The notes: generated from the letters alone by a model not told the origin. A DNA stretch of 64,000 nucleotides from Streptococcus mitis B6 (GCF_000027165.1 NC_013853.1:1550001-1614000), one strand, 5' to 3'; counted from the stretch's first letter, positions 54,070 through 63,229 are shown. A program made the numbers and translations.

Positions 54070-54575
54070 TAGACTTCCTTTCTCTTGCGGTATTGGATGG
54101 TAAAATCATAAGGATTCTTCTCATCTTTGGTATAGGATTTGCTTGAAACAGTCTCAAAAAGAGACAAGTCAAACTCCTCAGGAAAATAGGTATCTCCCTC
54201 CACACGAGCATGAATGTGAGTCACAATCACTTCGTCAAGGTAGGGCTCAAAAGCCTGAAAAATTTGTCTGCCACCGAGAATATAGAGATTCTTGTCTTGC
54301 CCCTGATACCAGTCGAGAACAGACTGGACATCCTGAAAAGTAGTAACCCCATCTATCTTTTCTTCCGGGTTACGTGTCAAAATCAAGGTCTCCCGTTTTG
54401 GAAGCAAGCGACGCCCCATCCCATCAAAGGTCACGCGCCCCATCAAGATAGCATGATTCAGAGTTGTTTCTTTAAAGTGTTGCAATTCTGCTGGCAAATG
54501 CCAAGGCAGACGATTGTCCTTACCAATCACACCCTCTTCATCCTGGGCCCAAATAGCTACGATTTTCTTAGTCAT
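54069..54575 (-). CDS. folA: Dihydrofolate reductase with Leu100
   Basis: Reduces dihydrofolate with NADPH; the target of trimethoprim. 168 residues with the usual [11 protein letters not shown] substrate site and [10 protein letters not shown] cofactor region. Position 100 is Leu (NLYILGG; CTC codon at about 54276-54278). Pneumococcal susceptible enzyme has Ile there, and Ile100Leu is the well-known trimethoprim-resistance change. Residue 92 is Gly where I recall Asp, another variable position. Numbering is unambiguous because the N-terminus and length match. The overlap with the small membrane gene suggests an operon with clpX. Confidence 0.94.
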   Translation of the reverse strand: MTKKIVAIWAQDEEGVIGKDNRLPWHLPAELQHFKETTLNHAILMGRVTFDGMGRRLLPKRETLILTRNPEEKIDGVTTFQDVQSVLDWYQGQDKNLYILGGRQIFQAFEPYLDEVIVTHIHARVEGDTYFPEEFDLSLFETVSSKSYTKDEKNPYDFTIQYRKRKEV

Positions 54576-54656
54576 GCTTCCATCCTTTTCACTGATAGTA
54601 CTATTTTATCAAAAAACTCAAAAAAAGACTGGTTTGGAATAGCTTACAGAATAGAA

Positions 54657-54688
54657 AAAAATCTGTAAGAATTTTCCTACAGATTTTT
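54657..54688 (-). terminator. Terminator of dpr
   Basis: The 11-bp stem AAAAATCTGTA / TACAGATTTTT with a 10-nt loop has T-runs on both strands. It lies 19 bp after the dpr stop. Confidence 0.85.
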
Positions 54689-54706
54689 ATATGATTATTC
54701 TATTTC

Positions 54707-55225
54707 TTACAAACCAGGTGCTTGTCCAAGTTCTGCGGCAAGCATCCAAACCGTTTTCTCAAGTTCAGCTTTAGCACCAACAAAGATATCGTTTGTCACA
54801 TCATCACCTTCTTCATCAGTAACATCCAAAGCTTTTTGGAACAGAGTGATGAGATAACGATAAACATCTAGGACACGTTCCAAGCTTTCTTCAACATTAC
54901 GGTATTCACCAGCTTCTTCTTCGATTTCACTATTTTGAAGGAATTCTGTCAAAGTAGAGAATGGGCTACCTCCAAGTGTAATCAAACGTTCACTGATTTC
55001 ATCCAATTGACCATCAAGAGCATCCATGTACTCATCCATTTTTGGATGCCATACAAGGAAACCACGACCACGCATGTACCAGTGTACTTGGTGCAAAGCA
55101 ATGTGAGCTACATACAAATCAGCAACAGCTTGGTTCAATACTTCCTTTGTTTTTGCCAATGCTACTGGCGCTGCTTTTGTCAATGATGTTACGTCTTTTA
55201 CTGCTTCTTTTTTCAATTCTACCAT
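54707..55225 (-). CDS. dpr: Dps-like ferritin (peroxide resistance)
   Basis: Mini-ferritin of 172 residues that stores iron in a 12-mer and protects DNA from peroxide. The start at [12 protein letters not shown] has GAGGT 7 nt upstream; an ATG six codons earlier is unsupported. The inter-subunit ferroxidase site is visible as [13 protein letters not shown] (His residues) and [19 protein letters not shown] (Asp/Glu). It has its own promoter and terminator. A CTCATATGAG palindrome at 55319-55328 upstream could be a regulator site. Confidence 0.92.
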   Translation of the reverse strand: MVELKKEAVKDVTSLTKAAPVALAKTKEVLNQAVADLYVAHIALHQVHWYMRGRGFLVWHPKMDEYMDALDGQLDEISERLITLGGSPFSTLTEFLQNSEIEEEAGEYRNVEESLERVLDVYRYLITLFQKALDVTDEEGDDVTNDIFVGAKAELEKTVWMLAAELGQAPGL

Positions 55226-55280
55226 TTTAATTACCTCGTTCATTATTTTTTTGTAAGCACCTCTTAGTGATTACCCTATT

Positions 55281-55309
55281 AGTATACTACTAAGAAAAAA
55301 CAATAGCAA
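55281..55309 (-). promoter_or_regulatory. Promoter of dpr
   Basis: The minus strand carries TTGCTA (55304-55309), a 17-bp spacer and TATACT (55281-55286). Confidence 0.6.
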
Positions 55310-55414
55310 GCCAAATGTCTCATATGAGAAAAGTTGCAATAGACTGATAATTTAAGATTTTTTAGAATGAAACCCTGTCACTTTCAAACTCTCTTAACAG
55401 CGATAAAATAAAGA

Positions 55415-55443
55415 AAAAGAGCATACAATTTGTAGGCTCTTTT
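55415..55443 (-). terminator. Terminator of lytC
   Basis: The stem AAAAGAGC / GCTCTTTT with inner partial pairing is followed by T residues on the minus strand, about 15 bp after the lytC stop. Confidence 0.7.
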
Positions 55444-55457
55444 CTTAGTTTTACATC

Positions 55458-57035
55458 TTAATACCAGACACTGACATCAACCTGTCCTCGAATCCCTTTA
55501 AGAGAGTCAGATGAAGTATATTGCCATCCTTTTTCTCCTGAATAATGAGGATTGTTCCAATCAAGCGCATCCGTATAGGCTGCAACCCAGTTTACATGTT
55601 GTAAAATATTTGGATGATTCAAACGAGTTTGCAAAAGTTGACGATAGCTATAAACTTTCACATTTTGATAACCTGCTTTTTTCATGGTTTCCATATACTT
55701 ATTGATGATTTTAACCCAAGTGTCTGTATCTGCTGGAGCTTTCTTAGATTTATTTTCATACTCCCAGTTTTCAACATCATAGTAGATTGGATAAGACAAG
55801 TTCATTTTATATTTCTTCAAAAGCTCAATAGTCTGCTTAGCATCATTCTCAGCATCTGTTTCGTTTTCTGCATAGGTATAAAGATAAACACCATAAGGAA
55901 TGCCTAGTCGATTAAATTCTTGAATATTATGTGCCAATTCCTTATCTTCTACACCACTATATCCTAAGCGAACAATAACGCCATCCACTCCATTTTCCTG
56001 GATAACCTTTTTCCAATCACTAATGCGGCCATTATGCTCACTGACATCAATAACCTTCTTAGCACGGTCAGTTCCGACCTGTTCTTCACGATGGTTAAAG
56101 AAATAACGGTGTCCATTTCGATAAACCCAACCAACATTCAAGGCTTTCTTTTCTTTCAGTTCCCCTGAATCAGCAAAAGTATAACGAGTATCGTCCATAA
56201 TCAACTCACCTGTTGCCATGACACCACTTTCAGTAAGATAGTAGTTTCCATGCCACTCATCTTTAGCCATGTATCCCCACTTCTTAAAGTAGTACCACTT
56301 GCCATCAATCTTTTGCCACTGTTCATTAGCGTAAGAACCATCTTCCTTAAGATAGAACCAACTCTTATAATGATTATCGTAAAGCCATTCGTTTTGCATC
56401 ATGGCACCTTGACCATTCAAGAAATAATTTCCTTGCCACTGACTTTTAGCCATATAGCCCCACTTCTTAAAATAGTACCATCTGCCATTGATTTTCTGCC
56501 ATTCTTGTTCTGCATAAGAACCGTCTGCTTTGAGGTAAAACCAGCTCTTATAATCGTTATCGTAAACCCATTCATTTTTAGCCATGTAACCACCTGCTTT
56601 GAGGTAGTAGTTTCCATGCCATTCTTTTTGGGCATAACGACCATCTGCTTTTATATAGAACCAACTATTGTAGCTAGTATCGAAGATCCACTCACTCTTA
56701 GCTTTTGAACCATCTGCTTTTACATAGAAGTCACCGTCCCAATGTGCTGATGTTGAATTCGGCTTACTTTCTTCTTTCTGACTACTAGCTCGTGTCTCTT
56801 TGACTTCTTCCTTTTTCTCTTGACGCTGACTAGAAGAAGTCTCAGCCTTTTTCTCTTCTTCTTTTTGACTTGTAGTCGTTTCTGGTTTCTTTTCTTCTAC
56901 CTTGCTAGCAGAAGCTTGAATACTGCTTTCTTCCGAAGATGCTTTCACTTCAGATTCATTTGCAGCCACCTGATTAACGATCAATCCAAGCAAAAAGGCA
57001 CTTGCTAATCCAATTTTTCCAATCTTTGTTTTCAA
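55458..57035 (-). CDS. lytC: Choline-binding lysozyme LytC
   Basis: Autolytic muramidase attached to phosphocholine on teichoic acids. The start is a TTG (reading KTKIGKIGLASAFLLGL) because AGGAGAGG lies just upstream; the ATG 11 codons earlier would place this site inside the gene and lies within the tpiA terminator stem. 525 residues: signal peptide (cleavage after VAA), Ser/Glu/Lys linker, about eleven choline-binding repeats (WFYLKADGSYA, GRWYYFKKWGYMA), then a C-terminal GH25 domain with Asp330 (IDVSEHNG) and Asp420/Glu422 (YYDVENWEY). This order matches pneumococcal LytC. There are only about 22 bp between the tpiA terminator and the start, so expression depends on read-through or an internal tpiA promoter. 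Confidence 0.9.
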   Translation of the reverse strand: MKTKIGKIGLASAFLLGLIVNQVAANESEVKASSEESSIQASASKVEEKKPETTTSQKEEEKKAETSSSQRQEKKEEVKETRASSQKEESKPNSTSAHWDGDFYVKADGSKAKSEWIFDTSYNSWFYIKADGRYAQKEWHGNYYLKAGGYMAKNEWVYDNDYKSWFYLKADGSYAEQEWQKINGRWYYFKKWGYMAKSQWQGNYFLNGQGAMMQNEWLYDNHYKSWFYLKEDGSYANEQWQKIDGKWYYFKKWGYMAKDEWHGNYYLTESGVMATGELIMDDTRYTFADSGELKEKKALNVGWVYRNGHRYFFNHREEQVGTDRAKKVIDVSEHNGRISDWKKVIQENGVDGVIVRLGYSGVEDKELAHNIQEFNRLGIPYGVYLYTYAENETDAENDAKQTIELLKKYKMNLSYPIYYDVENWEYENKSKKAPADTDTWVKIINKYMETMKKAGYQNVKVYSYRQLLQTRLNHPNILQHVNWVAAYTDALDWNNPHYSGEKGWQYTSSDSLKGIRGQVDVSVWY

Positions 57036-57057
57036 TCTTTCCTCTCCTATAAAAAAT

Positions 57058-57082
57058 GGAACAGACATCTGAATGCTGTTCC
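57058..57082 (-). terminator. Terminator of tpiA
   Basis: The stem GGAACAG / CTGTTCC with an 11-nt loop is followed on the minus strand by ATTTTTTA. Confidence 0.8.
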
Positions 57083-57101
57083 ACCTAGCTTTTGCTACTG
57101 A

Positions 57102-57860
57102 TTATTTTACAAAGTCAAGCAAAGCCAAGAAGCTTTCTGCTTCAAGTGACGCACCACCCACAAGGGCACCGTCAACGTCTGGACAAGCCATGTATGAAGC
57201 AACGTTTTCAGGTTTAACAGAACCACCGTATTGAACACGAACTTTGTCTGCAACTTCTTGACCGAAGTCAGCAGCTACAACGTCACGAACAACTTTACAC
57301 ATTTTTTGTGCGTCGTCTTGTGAAGCTGATTTACCAGTACCGATAGCCCAGATTGGCTCATAAGCGATAACTGATGCAGCAACTTGTTCAGCAGTCAATC
57401 CAGCCAATGCAGCAGATACTTGAGCACCTACGAATTCAGCAGCTTTACCAGCTTCGTAAGTTTCAAGTGACTCACCACAACAGATGATTGGAAGCATACC
57501 GTTTGCAAAGATTGCTTTTGCTTTTTTATTGATATCTTCGTTAGTTTCATGGAAGTAGTCACGACGTTCTGAGTGACCGATAACAACGTAATCAGTACCG
57601 ATTTCTTTCAAAACTTGTGGGCTAGTTTCACCAGTGAAAGCACCTGCATTTTCAAAGTAGCAGTTTTGAGCAGCAACTTTAAGGTTTGAACCTTTAGCAG
57701 CAGCAAGAACAGTTGTCAAATCAAGAGCTGGAGCTGCGATACCTGCTTCAACAAGATCTGATGAAGGAAGTTTTGATGCAACTGCTTCAACGAATGCTTT
57801 AGCTTCTTCTGGATTTTTGTTCATTTTCCAGTTACCAGCGATAAATGGTTTACGTGACAT
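57102..57860 (-). CDS. tpiA: Triosephosphate isomerase
   Basis: Glycolytic isomerase of 252 residues. The start at [14 protein letters not shown] has GAGGT 8 nt upstream; an upstream ATG would add seven residues. The catalytic Lys is in GNWKMN, His in VIGHSERR and Glu in [11 protein letters not shown], with the phosphate loop YGGSVKPEN. It has strong housekeeping codon use and its own promoter. Confidence 0.96.
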   Translation of the reverse strand: MSRKPFIAGNWKMNKNPEEAKAFVEAVASKLPSSDLVEAGIAAPALDLTTVLAAAKGSNLKVAAQNCYFENAGAFTGETSPQVLKEIGTDYVVIGHSERRDYFHETNEDINKKAKAIFANGMLPIICCGESLETYEAGKAAEFVGAQVSAALAGLTAEQVAASVIAYEPIWAIGTGKSASQDDAQKMCKVVRDVVAADFGQEVADKVRVQYGGSVKPENVASYMACPDVDGALVGGASLEAESFLALLDFVK

Positions 57861-57895
57861 TTCACATACCTCTTTTTTCAATTTATTTTCTATTT

Positions 57896-57924
57896 ATTTT
57901 ATCACAATTAGACACAGCTTGCAA
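57896..57924 (-). promoter_or_regulatory. Promoter of tpiA
   Basis: The minus strand carries TTGCAA (57919-57924), a 17-bp spacer and TAAAAT (57896-57901) preceded by TGA (extended -10). Confidence 0.7.
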
Positions 57925-57957
57925 ATCTTACTCGGATTTCAAGCCTGCTTCAAACGA

Positions 57958-58635
57958 TTAATCCTTCCAGAGATCCATGGCATTTCTAAAATCTGCCGAT
58001 ACCTGTGTCAACTGAGGATTGCTTGCTTCTCTCTCTGCCCGCCTGGCCTCTATTTGAGTCACACTTTTGATACCTTCATGGCGCCAGTTTCTTAAAATCG
58101 CCTGAATGTACTTCCAGTTTGGTTTTCCATTCAAAACAGCTTCACGAAGAGCTTCCTTAATCAAGTCAGCACTGGTTCCATCTTCCTTTAGAGTCTTGGT
58201 CAAATCCTCAATCTCAAAAGGCGTCAACAAGCGACCCAACTCCTGTTGGAAAGTTTCCACCAAATCCTTAAGCTGGTTTTGAGGTGTCAGCTGGTCTGAA
58301 CTTGAACGAACTGCTTCAAGCAGGTCATCCAAACGTTCCAATGCCAAACTAGCATCAAAAAGCAATTCAATTTCACCATTTAATTCGATAGTACGATATT
58401 GAAGCAGTCCCCTCTCTGTCAGATTGGAAATAGCCTGATTGACATCCGAGATTTCCTTACCAATCCTTTCAGCAATCTGGCTTGGTGACATTTCATCCAA
58501 ACCTGTCGTATTTTGCAAATAGAAAAATTGCCAGACCAGAAAATCGTCGCTAGAAGGAAAGAGTTCCTTAAAATGCAAGAGCAGGGCACTCGGTAAAACC
58601 AAGTTCCCTGATTTAAAAGCGTCTAAATATGTCAT
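57958..58635 (-). CDS. DnaD domain replication protein
   Basis: A 225-residue protein with an N-terminal winged helix (about 15-100, MSPSQIAERIGKEISDVNQA) and a C-terminal DnaD/DnaB-like domain (about 125-195) ending in the PNWKYIQAILRNW-type motif. DnaD proteins help load the replicative helicase in B. subtilis. It lies 8 bp downstream of metA on the same strand and is probably co-transcribed with it. Confidence 0.87.
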   Translation of the reverse strand: MTYLDAFKSGNLVLPSALLLHFKELFPSSDDFLVWQFFYLQNTTGLDEMSPSQIAERIGKEISDVNQAISNLTERGLLQYRTIELNGEIELLFDASLALERLDDLLEAVRSSSDQLTPQNQLKDLVETFQQELGRLLTPFEIEDLTKTLKEDGTSADLIKEALREAVLNGKPNWKYIQAILRNWRHEGIKSVTQIEARRAEREASNPQLTQVSADFRNAMDLWKD

Positions 58636-58643
58636 AATTCCTC

Positions 58644-59588
58644 TTATAAATACCCAAATGCAGATGCATCATCTTCTATTTTTCTCCAGTCAAAAGGCGT
58701 TTCCTGATAGACCGCATAATTCACCCAGTTACTGAAAAAGAGGGCTGCTGATGAAGACCAACAAAGACAAGGTGCCTGGTTGACATCATCATCCTTAAAG
58801 TAATTTTCTGGAATATGTGGGTCTAAACCTGCATCACGATCTCTAAAATACTCTTTTGCCAAGGTATCACGGTCATACTCCAAATGCCCAAAACTATAAA
58901 TTTCTCGCAAATCACGACTGGCCAAAATCGAAACCCCAACCTGTGGCCCTTCTGATAAAATCTCGAGATTGGTTTTGTTTAAGACCTCTTCCTTAGAAAT
59001 CTCCGTGTGCCGTGAATGAGGGGATACATAGCTATCGTCAAATCCTCTAAAGAGAAGGTGCCCTTCCTTTAAGGTGTCCTGAGGATAGATACCCGATAAC
59101 TTACTGTCCATCTGGTATTTTTCCACTCCATAGCGCAGATAAAGACCAGCCTGAGCACCCCAACAGATATGAAGGGTCGAATAGACATGAGTCTTAGACC
59201 ACTCAAGCACCTGAGTAAATTCCTCCCAGTAGTCTACTTCCTCAAATGGTAAATGTTCAACTGGAGCACCCGTGATAATCATCCCATCAAAATACTCGTC
59301 CTTAACTTCAGGAAAAGTTTTATAAAAGGTCTCCATGTGCTCTGAACGAGTTGTCTTAGAACGGTGGCTTTCCATATAGAGAAAATCAATATCTAGTTGC
59401 AGGGGCGTATTAGCCAAATGGCGCAACAACTGTGTCTCTGTGACCATTTTTTGTGGCATAAGATTTAAGATTAAAATCTTCAAAGGACGGATATCTTGGT
59501 GGGCAGCACGCTGATCATCCATGACAAAGATGTTCTCTGTCCGTAAAATCTCAACAGCTGGTAATTTTTTATCAATTCGAATCGGCAT
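58644..59588 (-). CDS. metA: Homoserine O-acetyltransferase (MetA type)
   Basis: First committed step of methionine synthesis. 314 residues with nucleophile Cys142 in ICWGAQAG and the His235/Glu237 pair in FGHLEYDRD. Residue 111 is Glu ([11 protein letters not shown]); in this family Glu111 has been tied to acetyl-CoA use and Gly111 to succinyl-CoA, so an acetyltransferase is predicted. The transcript starts about 310 bp upstream, passes through a BOX element, and has a MET-box-like palindrome over the -35. Confidence 0.92.
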   Translation of the reverse strand: MPIRIDKKLPAVEILRTENIFVMDDQRAAHQDIRPLKILILNLMPQKMVTETQLLRHLANTPLQLDIDFLYMESHRSKTTRSEHMETFYKTFPEVKDEYFDGMIITGAPVEHLPFEEVDYWEEFTQVLEWSKTHVYSTLHICWGAQAGLYLRYGVEKYQMDSKLSGIYPQDTLKEGHLLFRGFDDSYVSPHSRHTEISKEEVLNKTNLEILSEGPQVGVSILASRDLREIYSFGHLEYDRDTLAKEYFRDRDAGLDPHIPENYFKDDDVNQAPCLCWSSSAALFFSNWVNYAVYQETPFDWRKIEDDASAFGYL

Positions 59589-59635
59589 AACCCTCTCCTA
59601 ACTGTATTCTTTCAGGAATCATTGCATATGTTTGA

Positions 59636-59876
59636 AACTCTTCGAAAATCTCTTCAAACCGCGTCAACGTTGCCTTGCCGTACGTATATGTTACTGACTT
59701 CGTCAGTTCTATCTGCAACCTCAAAACAGTGTTTTGAGCTGACTTCGTCAGTTCTATCTGCAACCTCAAAACAGTGTTTTGAGCTGACTTCGTCAGTTTT
59801 ATCTGCAACCTCAAAGCTGTACTTTGAGCAGCTTACGGCTAGTTTCCTAGTTTGCTCTTTGATTTTTATTGAGTAT
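59636..59876 (-). repeat. BOX element 3 (boxA-boxB x3-boxC)
   Basis: A reverse-oriented BOX with three tandem 45-bp boxB units, each containing CTGACTTCGTCAGTT and CAACCTCAAA palindromes; the third is diverged (AAAGCTGTACTTTGAG). It lies in the metA 5' leader between promoter and start codon. Confidence 0.92.
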
Positions 59877-59906
59877 GAAACTAAATCTCAAACACTTAGT
59901 CCTTTT

Positions 59907-59935
59907 ATTATACTGCAAGAAGATATAGTTTTCAA
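59907..59935 (-). promoter_or_regulatory. Promoter of metA
   Basis: The minus strand carries TTGAAA (59930-59935), a 17-bp spacer and TATAAT (59907-59912), close to consensus. Confidence 0.7.
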
Positions 59936-59940
59936 TTATA
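59924..59940. promoter_or_regulatory. MET-box-like operator
   Basis: TATAGTTTTCAATTATA matches the streptococcal MetR/MtaR (LysR-type) box TATAGTT-N3-AACTATA with one mismatch and overlaps the -35 of metA. A second partial copy follows at about 59937-59963. Confidence 0.5.
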
Positions 59941-59987
59941 GTTTTTCTCTAACTAGCTATAGTCTATTTTTATATCCTAATGTAGAG

Positions 59988-60010
59988 AAAACAGCCCTAG
60001 GGACTGTTTT
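59988..60010 (-). terminator. Terminator of apt
   Basis: The stem AAAACAG / CTGTTTT with an inner CCCTAGGG is followed by T residues on the minus strand. Confidence 0.7.
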
Positions 60011-60013
60011 TCA

Positions 60014-60526
60014 TTAATAATGCATCAAAACTTTGTAATCGTAGTCACCGATTTTTTCACGACCGTTCAATTCATCCAATTCAACAAGGAAGGCACAACC
60101 TGCTACAACACCACCAAGTTTTTCAATCATCTCGATGGTTGCCTTAACAGTTCCACCTGTTGCCAAGAGGTCATCTACGATAAGAACACGTTGACCTGGC
60201 TTAATAGCGTCAGCATGCATAGTCAAGGTATCAACACCGTACTCTTTTTCATAGTCAGCAGAAATGACTTCGCGTGGCAATTTTCCTGGCTTGCGAACAG
60301 GGGCAAAACCAATTCCCAACTCAAAAGCAACTGGACAGCCTACGATAAAACCACGAGCCTCAGGACCTACAATCATGTCGATTTTCTTGTCAGTAGCATA
60401 CTGAACGATTTCACGAACAGCATAGCTATAAGCATTTCCATCAGCCATCAAAGGACTGATATCACGGAAGGTAATCCCTTCCTTTGGATAATTTTCAATT
60501 GTTGCAATGTAATCTTTTAAATTCAT
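60014..60526 (-). CDS. apt: Adenine phosphoribosyltransferase
   Basis: Salvages adenine to AMP with PRPP. 170 residues starting [14 protein letters not shown]; the longer ORF has 26 unrelated N-terminal residues. The PRPP motif is [13 protein letters not shown] and the base-site segment GPEARGF. The ribosome site is weak (GAAAGAAAAAG). It has its own terminator. Confidence 0.94.
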   Translation of the reverse strand: MNLKDYIATIENYPKEGITFRDISPLMADGNAYSYAVREIVQYATDKKIDMIVGPEARGFIVGCPVAFELGIGFAPVRKPGKLPREVISADYEKEYGVDTLTMHADAIKPGQRVLIVDDLLATGGTVKATIEMIEKLGGVVAGCAFLVELDELNGREKIGDYDYKVLMHY

Positions 60527-60611
60527 CTTTTTCTTTCTTTCAAAGTTTTTACTCTCTATTATAGCATATTTTTTAAGAAAGAAAAAAGGAAAAGTTAACT
60601 TCAATGATTAT

Positions 60612-61370
60612 CTAACGATTTGACGGTTTATGACTAGCCACAGCAATAAAGCCCAAGTTCTTTTTATTCTTATTAAACATTTTATACATCGTTAAAAACT
60701 GCTTTCTATTCTCCTTTTTACAAGCATTTACACAAATTCTCAAGGTTCCTAGCCAACCTTCGTCATAAATCATACCCGATAATTTCATTAATGTCATTTC
60801 ACCAGTCAATACTTTCACATCACGATAACCTGATTCTATCATCACCTGTTCCCAACCATCTTGAGTTAAAGGACCTACATTTACATGAATTGCTTGCGAC
60901 AATTCCTGTCTGACAGACTCTTTAGCTTCCTTAAGAAGCACATCATGTGTCAGGAGAAGACCTTCAGGTTTTAAAACCCTTAGATATTCCATTACACATT
61001 TTTTCTTAGCTTGATCGGCTTGCATAGTCAGCATAGCTTCATTTATAACAATATCAAAACTAGCATCTTCATAAGGAAGTTTCATTGCATTAGCTCTTTC
61101 AAAACTGATTAAATGAGCAACACCTGCCGTTTCAGCAGATTTTTTAGCCACTTCTAAAGCTTGAGCATCCATATCAACAGCAGTTATCTTACAACCAAAA
61201 CGCTGTGCCAACTCAATTGCTGTAGTTCCCCTATTACACGCAACCTCTAGTATTCTCTTTTCTTTTGAAAACCCTCCTTCCGCAATTAACCAATCTGTAG
61301 CACGTTTTCCACCTGGGCGTAAGCGTTTTTTCCCCAGTTTTGCTAAAAACTTATGACCTGCTTCTGACAT
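60612..61370 (-). CDS. Class I SAM-dependent methyltransferase
   Basis: A 252-residue enzyme from MSEAGHKFLAKLG, chosen because GAGGTG lies 6 nt upstream and the longer start would lie over the promoter. SAM motifs: I, LEVACNRGTTAIELA (the usual GxGxG is CNRG-like); II, ITAVDMDAQALEVAK; III, DIVINEAML; then a C-terminal basic tail. Similar to UbiE/small-molecule methyltransferases; substrate unknown. Monocistronic. Confidence 0.75.
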   Translation of the reverse strand: MSEAGHKFLAKLGKKRLRPGGKRATDWLIAEGGFSKEKRILEVACNRGTTAIELAQRFGCKITAVDMDAQALEVAKKSAETAGVAHLISFERANAMKLPYEDASFDIVINEAMLTMQADQAKKKCVMEYLRVLKPEGLLLTHDVLLKEAKESVRQELSQAIHVNVGPLTQDGWEQVMIESGYRDVKVLTGEMTLMKLSGMIYDEGWLGTLRICVNACKKENRKQFLTMYKMFNKNKKNLGFIAVASHKPSNR

Positions 61371-61394
61371 TTGAACACCTCTGTTTTTTTCTTC

Positions 61395-61424
61395 ATTATA
61401 ACATAAAATAATATTATCTGACAA
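61395..61424 (-). promoter_or_regulatory. Promoter of the methyltransferase gene
   Basis: The minus strand carries TTGTCA (61419-61424), an 18-bp spacer and TATAAT (61395-61400). Confidence 0.6.
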
Positions 61425-61713
61425 TTCTAATCTATTATTTGATAAACTAGAATCAAAAGCATATAGTCTGCCATGACTATAGCATAAATTTATTATTACC
61501 TCTCTAGTTCAAATTCAACTCCTCCCATCTTTTACACATTCAGGTTACGACTATTTTTGTACTTTGGAATTGCTCTCATCTTCATCCGCTCTACGAACCT
61601 CCACTTTCCTGTTCGTAGAGTCACGATTTCGCTATCCCTTCCTCTGCCCGCTACCTCACGATAGTCAGGCTTGGGAATCGCTAAAAGCTTCACTAGTAAA
61701 TGGTACCCACAAA
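61425..61713. other. Unexplained intergenic stretch with inverted repeat
   Basis: No convincing gene. A perfect 10-bp inverted repeat, CTCTACGAAC / GTTCGTAGAG, spans about 61590-61621. The minus strand is open for 63 codons (61532-61723; very basic, with KPDYREVAGRGRDSE) but lacks a clear ribosome site, and I recognise no family. It may be an old mobile-element remnant at the synteny break. Confidence 0.35.
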
Positions 61714-61809
61714 TAATACTCAATGGAAATCAAAGAGCAAACTAGGAAGCTAGCTGCATACTGTACTTGAGTACGGCAAGGCAAAGCTAACGTGGTTTGA
61801 AGAGTATTA
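61714..61809 (+). repeat. BOX element 4 (boxA-boxC, no boxB)
   Basis: boxA (ATACTCAATGGAAATCAAAG) is joined through GTACTTGAGTACGGCAAGG to boxC (CGTGGTTTGAAGAGTATTA). It lies between the rplA terminator and the unexplained stretch. Confidence 0.85.
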
Positions 61810-61849
61810 CAAATCCAGATAAACAACATGCCCGTTCTAAGCAAAAAAA

Positions 61850-61871
61850 AACGAGCACTTTCGTACTCGTT
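61850..61871 (-). terminator. Terminator of the rplK-rplA transcript
   Basis: The stem AACGAGTAC / GTGCTCGTT with a GAAA tetraloop is followed on the minus strand by eight T residues. Confidence 0.9.
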
Positions 61872-61891
61872 CTCTCTGTATAAACTACTGA

Positions 61892-62581
61892 TTAAAGTGA
61901 GTTTACGTCAACTTTGATACCAACACCTTGAGTAGTTGTGATCGTCAAGTTTGTTACGTAAGTTCCTTTAGCTGTAGCTGGTTTTGCTTTTTGGATTGTT
62001 TCGTTGAAAGCTTTGAAGTTTTCAACCAATTTTTCAGCTTCAAATGATACTTTACCGATGATTGCTTGAACGTTACCTGCACGGTCAGCACGGTAAGTGA
62101 TTTTACCACCTTTAGACTCTTCAACTGCTTTAGCAACATCCATTGTTACAGTACCAGTTTTAGGGTTTGGCATCAAGTTACGTGGTCCAAGGACACGTCC
62201 AAGACGTCCAACAAGAGCCATCATGTCAGGTGTAGCGATAACTACGTCGAAGTCCAACCAACCGTCGTTGATTTTAGCAACAAGGTCATCTTCACCAACA
62301 AAGTCTGCACCAGCAGCTTTTGCTTCTTCAGCTTTTGCACCACGTGCGAAAACAAGAACTCGCGAAGTTTTACCAGTACCGTTTGGCAATACCATTGCTC
62401 CACGGATTTGTTGGTCAGCTTTTTTAACGTCGATGTTCAAGTTGTAAGCAACTTCTACAGTTGCGTCAAATTTTGCAAAGTTAGTTTCTTTTGCAAGTGC
62501 TACAGCTTCTTCTACGCTGTATGCTTTTGTGCTGTCGATTTTCTCAAGAGCAGCACGAAGTTGTTTGCTTTTTTTAGCCAT
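61892..62581 (-). CDS. rplA: 50S ribosomal protein L1
   Basis: Primary 23S rRNA-binding protein of the L1 stalk, 229 residues. Recognised by [19 protein letters not shown] and [26 protein letters not shown] precedes the ATG. Downstream of rplK with a 206-bp structured spacer. L1 commonly represses its own operon by binding mRNA. Confidence 0.96.
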
Positions 62582-62599
62582 TTTCTATTCTCCTTGTAA

Positions 62600-62626
62600 G
62601 TGGTTCAATCGATTTTCATCTCCCAC
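62600..62626 (-). promoter_or_regulatory. Hairpin motif before rplA (candidate L1 site)
   Basis: The minus strand begins GTGGGAGATGAAAATC and ends AACCAC; GTGG pairs with CCAC and an inner GAT with ATC. The same motif precedes rplK, and its 3' end is 3 nt from the ribosome site. Confidence 0.45.
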
Positions 62627-62661
62627 GTCACTCCTCGAAATGATGAAGTCTTGCGGGTTAT

Positions 62662-62760
62662 CAGTCTATTAGATTCTTTTCCTACGGCCTTAAGTTTCCT
62701 TGCTGTACCCAAGTACAAGCATCAGTCACTTGCCTAGTATGAAAAGCAACTAATAGACTG
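62662..62760 (-). other. Nested long-range stem in the rplK-rplA spacer
   Basis: CAGTCTATTAG (62662-62672) pairs perfectly with CTAATAGACTG (62750-62760). Inside, CTTTTC pairs with GAAAAG, and a central GTACTTGGGTAC hairpin is visible. It could be an attenuating structure, an RNA processing site or a short repeat element. Confidence 0.5.
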
Positions 62761-62787
62761 CTGTGAGATTTTCTACTGTGTTATTGA

Positions 62788-63213
62788 TTAGTCAACAACA
62801 GTGAATCCCATAGAACGAGCAGTACCTTCGATCATACGCATTGCAGACTCTACGTTTGCTGCGTTCAAATCTGGCATCTTAGTTTCTGCAATTTCTTGTA
62901 CTTGTGCACGAGTAACTGTAGCAACTTTAGTTTTGTTAGGTGTACCTGATCCTTTTTCAACACCTGCAGCTTTTTTCAAAAGAACAGCAGCTGGTGGTGT
63001 TTTAGTGATGAAAGTAAATGATTTATCTTCGTAAACTGAGATAACAACTGGAATGATCATACCAGCTTGGTCAGCTGTACGAGCGTTGAACTCTTTTGTG
63101 AATCCCATGATGTTGATACCAGCTTGACCAAGAGCAGGTCCAACCGGTGGAGCTGGTGTAGCTTTACCAGCAGGGATTTGCAATTTTACAAGTTTTTCGA
63201 CTTTTTTAGCCAT
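62788..63213 (-). CDS. rplK: 50S ribosomal protein L11
   Basis: A 141-residue GTPase-centre protein of the large subunit. Recognised by [20 protein letters not shown] and [16 protein letters not shown] precedes the ATG. First gene of the rplK-rplA operon. Confidence 0.96.
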   Translation of the reverse strand: MAKKVEKLVKLQIPAGKATPAPPVGPALGQAGINIMGFTKEFNARTADQAGMIIPVVISVYEDKSFTFITKTPPAAVLLKKAAGVEKGSGTPNKTKVATVTRAQVQEIAETKMPDLNAANVESAMRMIEGTARSMGFTVVD

Positions 63214-63229
63214 TTTTAAATCCTCCTTT

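Noticed and set aside
59690-59840. Three evenly spaced repeats resembling a small CRISPR array
   Set aside because: The units are directly tandem boxB copies without unique spacers, inside a BOX element flanked by boxA and boxC; no cas genes are present.
61532-61723. 63-codon basic minus-strand ORF as a real gene
   Set aside because: No clear ribosome site or promoter, and it spans a perfect inverted repeat; kept only as part of an unexplained stretch.
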